A DNA stretch of 10,657 nt, taken from positions 1 to 10,657 of the forward strand of contig CALZHV010000063.1 in assembly GCA_945787485.1 (NCBI GenBank), read 5' to 3'. The stretch comes from an uncultured Lachnospiraceae bacterium (GTDB lineage Bacteria; Bacillota; Clostridia; Lachnospirales; Lachnospiraceae). Numbering within the stretch: the first letter of the stretch is position 1; every line of letters starts with the position of its first letter. Of this stretch, positions 1 to 5,096 are shown in pieces. The position numbers were made by a program, and so were the translations under genes. The notes beneath the pieces were generated by a model. That model was not told where the DNA came from. It did not search any database and was given only the letters and a program-made list of their open reading frames with translations.

Positions 1-135
1 CTGTTTCTTCTTCAACAGCCTCAGGCTCTTCCTCTGCTGTTTCTTCTTCAACAGCTTCAGATTCTTCTTCCGCTACTTCTTCAACAGCCTCAAGGTCTTC
101 TTCTGTTTCTTCTTCAGCAATCTCAGGCTCTTCTG
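1..135. repeat. Imperfect 33-36 bp tandem repeats encoding an acidic linker
   Basis: Units at 1-36, 37-72 and 73-105 begin ctgtttcttcttcaacag or ctacttcttcaacagc, and a more degenerate unit follows at 106-135. On the minus strand they encode Glu-rich blocks of the type EAVEEE(T/V)AEEE. The period is a multiple of three, so copy-number change would keep the reading frame. The array reaches the window edge and may continue beyond it. Confidence 0.75.
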
Positions 136-961
136 TGATTTCTTCTATATCATCATCTGTTTCAGTCTTTATGCTCATACCAGAAGGAAGAATGCTCTCA
201 AGTTCTTCGTCATCAACTTCATTCTCTTCATCTGTTGTATCTTCCTCATCATCACCTATTTCAGGAAGCGGTACATCTGCATCGCCCAAAGCATCCATAA
301 AGTTTTCTGCTTTTTCCGGTTCTATCGGTTCTTCGTCAGCATAATTTACAACCTCAACACCATCCTCTGCCTCAATTGCTCCGGCTTCCTCATAAGAAAT
401 TCCGGCTTCTTCCATCAAAGCTTCCGATAATCCAATTAATCCTCTGAGATTAAATGCATCACTGTTGATATAAGATAAAAGCTTTCCTACATAATTTAAA
501 TCTTCATCAACATTATATCTGAGATTTGCAAGTAACTGTCTTACAAACCCCTTGAATTCTGTAGCAAGTGAACCTTTGTTTTCAACAGGGAGGCAGATAA
601 ATTTAATTTCATAATTATCCCCAACGTATATGAAATCTCTGTTGAGCAATACATAAGACAACGGTATTGCCTGCTCCTTAATCGAAATAAGATTATTTGC
701 AATATTTCTCAGAATAAATAAAACTGTCTCGCAATCCACTGCTTTCTTGAAATTTTCTTCCAGAGAAACCTTGCCTGTAATGTCAAAAGTAAGATAATCG
801 TAATCATCATCTTCCTCGTAAATTACATCAAGCAATTCAACAGGCTTATTATCTTCCCAATAGTCTAAGACCTCTTCATCGAGTTCTGTTTCCTCACCCA
901 TAATATAAGTGAGATATTTTTCATCGCCAATATTTTTTGCTTTGAAATTAAAAACTCTCAT
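1..961 (-). CDS. DUF6382-like N-terminal domain protein with acidic repeat linker (partial; probable FHA protein)
   Basis: This gene is open from an ATG at 961 to the left edge (320 codons visible) and its C-terminus lies outside the window. An AGGAGG site at 968-973 sits just upstream of the start. Residues about 1-180 form a mixed alpha/beta domain. It contains the stretches LTFDITGKVSLEENF, LLNRDFIYVGDNYEIKF and CLPVEN, which resemble the DUF6382 domain that commonly precedes a forkhead-associated (FHA) phosphothreonine-binding domain in Lachnospiraceae. From about residue 188 the chain becomes extremely Glu/Asp-rich, with repeats of the type EAVEEE, and no membrane segment is seen. My inference is a cytoplasmic phospho-signalling scaffold: N-terminal domain, acidic linker, then FHA. 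The FHA domain itself is not visible, so that part is a guess from family architecture. The gene lies 52 bp downstream of mltG on the same strand with no terminator between, so co-transcription is likely. Confidence 0.72.
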   Translation of the reverse strand, partial: MRVFNFKAKNIGDEKYLTYIMGEETELDEEVLDYWEDNKPVELLDVIYEEDDDYDYLTFDITGKVSLEENFKKAVDCETVLFILRNIANNLISIKEQAIPLSYVLLNRDFIYVGDNYEIKFICLPVENKGSLATEFKGFVRQLLANLRYNVDEDLNYVGKLLSYINSDAFNLRGLIGLSEALMEEAGISYEEAGAIEAEDGVEVVNYADEEPIEPEKAENFMDALGDADVPLPEIGDDEEDTTDEENEVDDEELESILPSGMSIKTETDDDIEEITEEPEIAEEETEEDLEAVEEVAEEESEAVEEETAEEEPEAVEEET

Positions 962-1013
962 ATTATTCCTCCTACTTTATCGTTAATTGTAGCAACATCG
1001 TCCACTACATTAT

Positions 1014-2129
1014 TTATTCCTCATTATTATCTTCTTCGTTACCTTCTTCAACACCATTAGGTCCACCGATAATCTGTGTATCAACGTGTTCCTCATATGT
1101 TTCTGTAAATATATGTCTGCCATCATCTTCATCACTTACATGATAATAATAATAGCTATGTGTTTCCGGATGTAATACTGCATATATACAGGCAACTCCC
1201 GGATTACAAATAGGTCCCGCCGGAAGTCCTTCATACTTGTATGTGTTGTACGGTGACTCCAATTCAAGATCCTCATAATAAACCTGTTCCTGATCGTACA
1301 AACCGTCAGTGAGAGGATAAAGAACTGTAGGACACATCTGTAATGGCATTCCTGCTGAAAGACGATTATTTATTACTCCTGCAATTATTGGTCTCTCATC
1401 ATCAATGCTTGCTTCTCTTTCTATTATTGAAGCTCTTGTGATAACCTCAAAAACCGTATAACCTTTTTCATCAGCAATTGCTTTAAGCTCATCAGTAAAA
1501 TAATAATCAAATGCTTCAAGCATGGAATTAACAAGGTCTTCAGCCGTAGTATTCTGATAAATATCATATGTTGCAGGGAAAAGAAAACCCTGTAGCTTAT
1601 ATTTAACGCTTCCGTTTGACGGAACATCTGACAAATATGGAAATTCAGAACTTGTAACAGAATTAACTGCATTTAGAAATTCTGTCGAAGAACAAATACC
1701 CTGTTTCTCACATCTTGCTGCAATCTGCTCAATTGTAAATCCTTCCGGCACTACCAATTTGTCAATAGGTTTCTCAACATCCGGAACATAACTCATAACT
1801 GCCATCATATCCAAAGTTGACATACCGGTATTTAATGTATATGTTCCGTGATGAAGATTTCCTCTGTATTCAGAATTCTTTAATCTGCTTGTAAATGCCA
1901 TCTCATATTGGATAAGACCTTTTTCTTTAAGAATTTTTGCTATCTGCTTTACAGATGCTCCTTCAGGAATTTCAACTTCAACATCAACACCTTCAACAGT
2001 TTCTGTCCCTTTATATTCTTTCATATATCCGTCATATATAGCCTTGCCATAATCATAAAATATTGAACATAAAGCAAATAACGCTATTCCTAGGATAAAT
2101 ATCTTAATTATTTTAACTAAATTGTCCAC
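1014..2129 (-). CDS. mltG: Endolytic murein transglycosylase MltG (YceG family)
   Basis: MltG is a membrane-anchored lytic transglycosylase that cleaves nascent glycan strands at the outer face of the membrane and is thought to terminate peptidoglycan chain growth. Taking a GTG start at 2129 gives 371 residues. One transmembrane helix lies at about residues 4-25, and a LysM-like region at about 51-73 (VEVEIPEGASVKQIAKILKE). The catalytic-domain motifs follow in order: GFLFPATY near 181, ASIIEREA with the expected catalytic Glu near 237, PLQMCPTV near 262, and SPYNTY with GLPAGPICNPG at 292-311. The tail is short and acidic. The frame stays open to an ATG at 2258, but that extension would overlap the divergent isomerase start and looks unlike the family. 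The GAGGTGG site at 2135-2141 favours GTG 2129. The DUF6382-like gene lies downstream on the same strand. Confidence 0.95.
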   Translation of the reverse strand: MDNLVKIIKIFILGIALFALCSIFYDYGKAIYDGYMKEYKGTETVEGVDVEVEIPEGASVKQIAKILKEKGLIQYEMAFTSRLKNSEYRGNLHHGTYTLNTGMSTLDMMAVMSYVPDVEKPIDKLVVPEGFTIEQIAARCEKQGICSSTEFLNAVNSVTSSEFPYLSDVPSNGSVKYKLQGFLFPATYDIYQNTTAEDLVNSMLEAFDYYFTDELKAIADEKGYTVFEVITRASIIEREASIDDERPIIAGVINNRLSAGMPLQMCPTVLYPLTDGLYDQEQVYYEDLELESPYNTYKYEGLPAGPICNPGVACIYAVLHPETHSYYYYHVSDEDDGRHIFTETYEEHVDTQIIGGPNGVEEGNEEDNNEE

Positions 2130-2134
2130 ATTTT

Positions 2135-2141
2135 CCACCTC
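2135..2141 (-). promoter_or_regulatory. Ribosome binding site deciding the mltG start
   Basis: The minus strand reads GAGGTGG, five bases before GTG at 2129. No comparable site precedes the in-frame ATG at 2258, so this site supports the shorter protein that begins directly at the membrane helix. Confidence 0.7.
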
Positions 2142-2174
2142 GTAGTTTACATAATATTGTATAAAAATACACAC

Positions 2175-2204
2175 TTGATGTAATTTTACAATAATGCTAT
2201 TATA
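2175..2204. promoter_or_regulatory. Candidate divergent promoter with overlapping -10 elements (ppi rightward, mltG leftward)
   Basis: On the plus strand TTGATG (2175-2180) and TATTAT (2198-2203) are separated by 17 bp and point towards the isomerase gene, with an expected start near 2210. On the minus strand the consensus TATAAT occupies 2199-2204 and points towards mltG. Its best -35 match, TTGATA upstream, is 20 bp away and so poorly spaced. The rightward call is moderate and the leftward call weak. Confidence 0.5.
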
Positions 2205-2232
2205 GTAACATCTTTTAAAGAAAATATCAAGA

Positions 2233-2237
2233 AAGGA
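2233..2237 (+). promoter_or_regulatory. Ribosome binding site favouring the TTG start of the cyclophilin gene
   Basis: AAGGA lies eight bases before TTG at 2246, whereas the ATG at 2237 overlaps the end of this site and could not use it. The choice changes the protein by only three residues. Confidence 0.6.
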
Positions 2238-2245
2238 TGATAAAT

Positions 2246-2764
2246 TTGGCAAATCCAATAGTAACTATGACAATGACCAATGGTGATGTTATGAAATTCG
2301 AACTATTACCTGAGGTTGCTCCAAACACAGTTAACAATTTTATTTCATTAATTCAAAAAGGATATTATGACGGCCTTACATTCCACAGAATAATAGAAGG
2401 CTTCATGATTCAAGGCGGCTGCCCTGAAGGAACAGGCATGGGAGGCCCAGGTTATTCAATTAAGGGCGAGTTTTCCCAAAATGGTTTTAAGAACGACTTA
2501 AAGCATGAGCCCGGCGTTCTTTCAATGGCACGTTCAATGATGCCTAATTCAGCAGGATCACAGTTCTTCATTATGCACGAGACCTCACCTCATCTCGATG
2601 GAGCTTATGCAGCGTTCGGAAAGATTATCGAGGGTATCGATGTAGTAAACAAAATAGCTACGGTCCCTACAGGTTACGGAGACAGACCATTAGAGCCGCA
2701 GGTTATAAAATCTATGACTGTGGACACACAGGGTGTTGAATATCCTGAACCTGAAAAGTATTAG
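2246..2764 (+). CDS. Cyclophilin-type peptidyl-prolyl cis-trans isomerase
   Basis: The product catalyses cis-trans isomerisation of Xaa-Pro bonds and assists protein folding. With a TTG start at 2246 it is 172 residues, the usual size for a single-domain bacterial cyclophilin. Visible active-site motifs are FHRII with the catalytic Arg at residue 48, FMIQGG at 53-58, AGSQFFI at 103-109 and HLDGAYAAFG at 116-125. A His stands where human cyclophilin A has the cyclosporin-contacting Trp, so cyclosporin sensitivity should not be assumed. No signal peptide is visible, so a cytoplasmic location is likely. The in-frame ATG at 2237 directly abuts the GAAAGG site. TTG at 2246 has AAGGA (2233-2237) eight bases upstream and gives the N-terminus MANPIVT, typical of related proteins. 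The gene is apparently monocistronic, with its own promoter and a terminator at 2790-2834. Confidence 0.95.
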   Translation: MANPIVTMTMTNGDVMKFELLPEVAPNTVNNFISLIQKGYYDGLTFHRIIEGFMIQGGCPEGTGMGGPGYSIKGEFSQNGFKNDLKHEPGVLSMARSMMPNSAGSQFFIMHETSPHLDGAYAAFGKIIEGIDVVNKIATVPTGYGDRPLEPQVIKSMTVDTQGVEYPEPEKY

Positions 2765-2789
2765 TATACCAATCTGATACACATATAAT

Positions 2790-2834
2790 AAAAATCCCAT
2801 CCTCTTTTCAATTTAGAAAATGGATGGGATTTTT
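2790..2834. terminator. Bidirectional intrinsic terminator
   Basis: A perfect 13-bp inverted repeat pairs 2790-2802 (aaaaatcccatcc) with 2822-2834 (ggatgggattttt) around a 19-nt loop. In RNA from either strand the stem ends in a run of U. It lies 25 bp after the cyclophilin stop and 8 bp after the convergent DUF624 gene stop, so it fits termination of both. Confidence 0.9.
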
Positions 2835-2842
2835 AATTTTAC

Positions 2843-3700
2843 TTATTCATTTATTTCTTCTTTCGATTCATCTTCTTCATCCGACTCATCTTTATCTTCT
2901 TCATTCGTTTCTATTTCACCTTGCTCTTCTTCGTCAACATCTTCATTTTGGTCATCATCTTCATTTTGGTCATCATCTTCTTGTTCTTCTACATCTTCAT
3001 TTTGGTCATCATCTTCTCGTTCTTCTTCATCTACTCTCCAGTCCATGTCATCGCCATGTTCTCCGGCTTCAGTTTGAAGATAAGGTTTAAAACATTTAAG
3101 CATAAAAAATGCATACAAATATCCGATAATACCAAATCCGATTAGAGCATAACCGCATATAGCCAGCGCAGGTTGATAATAAAATGTCCACACAACAACT
3201 GCATCGATAACCAGTATGATCACTGTAATCGGGAAGTTCTTGATTGACAAAAAGAAAGCATTTCTAATTGTAATGGAATTTCTGTTATCAAATTTTGCCA
3301 AAAGCGGAAATGAATATGTGAATACAAAAATTGCAACCAGCAACATTATTATGCTTACTACGGCCAAACACTTGACAACAACGTTAGTGCCAAGCTTTAT
3401 CTGCATTGCCCAAAACCATACATCAACTCCCAAAATCACAAATGCAACAATGAAGCCAATCCACAAAGCTGTTGCCTGTTTAAAATTTTCCTTAAAGCTT
3501 TTTATAAAGTTTTTCCATATATATCCGTCATCGCCCTGTATACCTTTCATCGCAGTATAATACAAGGCTGACATCGAAGGTCCTATTGTTATCACCGGAA
3601 GACAAAACAATGTAAACAACACCGATAACAGAACTACATCCCCTACTCTGTTAAGCATTCTGATAAAAATGCTATCATAACTAAAACCTTGTGATGACAT
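2843..3700 (-). CDS. DUF624 (YesL-like) membrane protein with acidic repeat tail
   Basis: The product is a 285-residue integral membrane protein of the DUF624/YesL family, whose function is unknown; relatives often sit beside sugar-transport genes. About five hydrophobic segments are seen, near residues 21-45, 76-97, 107-130, 156-172 and 178-200. The family hallmark appears as FCLPVITIGPSMSALYY at 32-48 followed by KNFIKSFKENFKQAT at 63-77. Residues 217-285 form a tail of almost only Asp, Glu, Gln and Asn, part of it encoded by 18-bp repeats; this tail is not part of the usual family. The frame opens at 3748, but the ATG at 3700 has AAAGGAG six bases upstream and is preferred. No sugar-transport gene is nearby, so the context gives no substrate. 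It is transcribed from its own promoter at 3739-3767 and stops at the shared terminator. Confidence 0.88.
   Translation of the reverse strand: MSSQGFSYDSIFIRMLNRVGDVVLLSVLFTLFCLPVITIGPSMSALYYTAMKGIQGDDGYIWKNFIKSFKENFKQATALWIGFIVAFVILGVDVWFWAMQIKLGTNVVVKCLAVVSIIMLLVAIFVFTYSFPLLAKFDNRNSITIRNAFFLSIKNFPITVIILVIDAVVVWTFYYQPALAICGYALIGFGIIGYLYAFFMLKCFKPYLQTEAGEHGDDMDWRVDEEEREDDDQNEDVEEQEDDDQNEDDDQNEDVDEEEQGEIETNEEDKDESDEEDESKEEINE
2938..3027. repeat. Five 18-bp tandem units in the DUF624 acidic tail
   Basis: Units start at 2938, 2956, 2974, 2992 and 3010. The first, second and fourth are identical (catcttcattttggtcat), and the third and fifth are diverged (catcttcttgttcttcta and catcttctcgttcttctt). 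On the minus strand each encodes six residues, of the DDQNED type or a Glu-rich variant. The frame is preserved, so copy number could vary without breaking the gene. Confidence 0.85.
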
Positions 3701-3706
3701 AATATA

Positions 3707-3713
3707 CTCCTTT
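3707..3713 (-). promoter_or_regulatory. Ribosome binding site deciding the DUF624 protein start
   Basis: The minus strand reads AAAGGAG, six bases before ATG at 3700. The in-frame ATG at 3748 lies upstream of the predicted transcription start near 3732 and so would not be in the message. Confidence 0.8.
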
Positions 3714-3738
3714 GTAAATCCAATAAAAATACTTAACA

Positions 3739-3767
3739 ATTCTAACACTTATAATATGCTTTTTCAA
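3739..3767 (-). promoter_or_regulatory. Sigma-A-type promoter of the DUF624 gene
   Basis: On the minus strand TTGAAA (3762-3767) and TAGAAT (3739-3744) are separated by exactly 17 bp, and the -10 element is preceded by TG plus one base, an extended -10. Each hexamer matches consensus at five of six positions. The expected start is near 3732, giving a leader of about 30 nt. Confidence 0.7.
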
Positions 3768-3787
3768 ACCTTTTTTCTATATTTATA

Positions 3788-3816
3788 TTGACAAATCCTT
3801 CAATCAGCAATAAATT
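3788..3816 (+). promoter_or_regulatory. Promoter of the lysA-like gene
   Basis: A consensus TTGACA at 3788-3793 is followed after 17 bp by TAAATT at 3811-3816, a four-of-six match to the -10. The expected start near 3822 gives a short leader of about 24 nt, too short for a lysine riboswitch, and none was seen. Confidence 0.65.
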
Positions 3817-3845
3817 AAAAAATATTAAAAATGGAGGAAAAACAC

Positions 3846-5096
3846 ATGAAAAAAGCATTTGTAACAAAAGAGCAAATCGAAGAAATAACAAAGACTTATC
3901 CAACTCCTTTTCATATATACGATGAAAAGGCTATCAGAGAAAATGCAAGAAAGCTCAAGCAGGCTTTTGCATGGAATAAAGGTTACAAGGAATATTTTGC
4001 AGTTAAAGCAACTCCAAATCCAACAATATTAAAAATATTAAAGGAAGAAGGCTGTGGAACAGACTGTTCATCATACACAGAGCTTTTGATGTCAGAGAAA
4101 ATGGGCATCGTAGGTTCAGACATTATGTTTTCTTCAAACGACACACCTGTTGAAGATTTCAAATTAGCAGTTAAGCTTGGCGCAAATATAAATCTTGATG
4201 ATTACACACATGTAAAATTCTTAAAGGATAATTGTGGTATACCTGAGACAATCTGTTGCAGATATAATCCGGGCGGAACATTTTCTATTTCTACAACAAT
4301 AATGGACAACCCGGGAGATGCAAAATATGGTATGACTAAAGAACAGCTTTTCAAAGCATATGTTGAATTAAAGGAAGCCGGAGCAAAAAGATTCGGACTT
4401 CATTCATTCCTTGCAAGTAATACTGTAACCAATGAATATTACCCAACACTCGCAAAAATACTCTTCGAGGTTGCTGTTGAGTTAAAGCAGGAAACCGGCA
4501 TTGAATTGAGCTTTATCAATCTTTCAGGCGGAATTGGTATACCTTATACTCCTGACAAGGAGCCAAACGATATTATGGAAATCGGAAAGGGTGTAGAAAA
4601 AGTATTTAACGAAGTGCTTGTTCCTGCCGGCTTAGGTGATATCAGCATTTTCACAGAGCTCGGACGTTTTATGTTAGCTCCGTACGGACATCTTATAACT
4701 AAAGCAATTCACGAAAAGCATACTCACAAGGAATACATCGGTGTTGACGCATGTGCCGTAAATCTTATGAGACCGGCAATGTATGGTGCTTACCATCACA
4801 TAACAGTTCTCGGAAAAGAAAATGAGCCTTGCGACCATATATATGATGTCACAGGCTCATTATGTGAGAACAATGATAAATTTGCAATAGACCGAAAGCT
4901 TCCGAAAATTGATATCGGAGACTATCTCGCAATTCACGATACAGGTGCTCACGGCTTTGCCATGGGTTACAATTACAATGGCAAATTAAAGTCTGCAGAG
5001 CTTCTTCTTTGTGAAGACGGCTCAGTGAAAATGATTCGCAGAGCCGAAACACCTGAAGATTATTTTGCCACTCTTGATGGTTATTGGGATGTATAA
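3846..5096 (+). CDS. lysA: Diaminopimelate decarboxylase-like PLP enzyme (fold type III)
   Basis: The gene encodes a 416-residue member of the alanine-racemase-fold decarboxylases. The expected reaction is decarboxylation of meso-diaminopimelate to L-lysine with pyridoxal phosphate. Visible features are YFAVKATPNP with the PLP-binding Lys at residue 54, CRYNPGG near 138-144, a glycine loop SGGIG at 227-231, ELGR at 271-274, and LCENND at 339-344 supplying the Cys-Glu pair of the second half-site. They end with GAHGFAMGYNYNGK near 367-380. Several motifs differ from classical LysA (HSFLASN for HIGSQ, ELGR for EPGR, CENND for CESGD), but the whole matches the divergent version common in Lachnospiraceae. 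Substrate is therefore inferred; another amino-acid decarboxylase activity is possible. ATG 3846 follows GGAGG (3833-3837) at eight bases and is preferred over ATG 3831. The 3' end overlaps the convergent 849-aa gene by 16 bp. Confidence 0.85.
   Translation: MKKAFVTKEQIEEITKTYPTPFHIYDEKAIRENARKLKQAFAWNKGYKEYFAVKATPNPTILKILKEEGCGTDCSSYTELLMSEKMGIVGSDIMFSSNDTPVEDFKLAVKLGANINLDDYTHVKFLKDNCGIPETICCRYNPGGTFSISTTIMDNPGDAKYGMTKEQLFKAYVELKEAGAKRFGLHSFLASNTVTNEYYPTLAKILFEVAVELKQETGIELSFINLSGGIGIPYTPDKEPNDIMEIGKGVEKVFNEVLVPAGLGDISIFTELGRFMLAPYGHLITKAIHEKHTHKEYIGVDACAVNLMRPAMYGAYHHITVLGKENEPCDHIYDVTGSLCENNDKFAIDRKLPKIDIGDYLAIHDTGAHGFAMGYNYNGKLKSAELLLCEDGSVKMIRRAETPEDYFATLDGYWDV

Noticed and set aside
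135..344. Serine-rich ORF on the plus strand
   Set aside because: It is the antisense shadow of the Glu/Asp-rich linker on the minus strand; GAA/GAT repeats read as TTC/ATC/TCT runs on the other strand.
2130..2258. N-terminal extension of MltG by 43 residues
   Set aside because: It would overlap the divergent cyclophilin start and its promoter, and does not resemble MltG. The GAGGTGG site supports GTG at 2129.
2938..3027. Possible CRISPR-like array
   Set aside because: The 18-bp units are directly adjacent without spacers, in frame and inside a gene, so they are coding tandem repeats.
2820..3145. Several plus-strand ORFs rich in Ser, His, Leu or Phe
   Set aside because: All are shadows of the acidic repeat tail of the DUF624 gene and lack their own ribosome sites.
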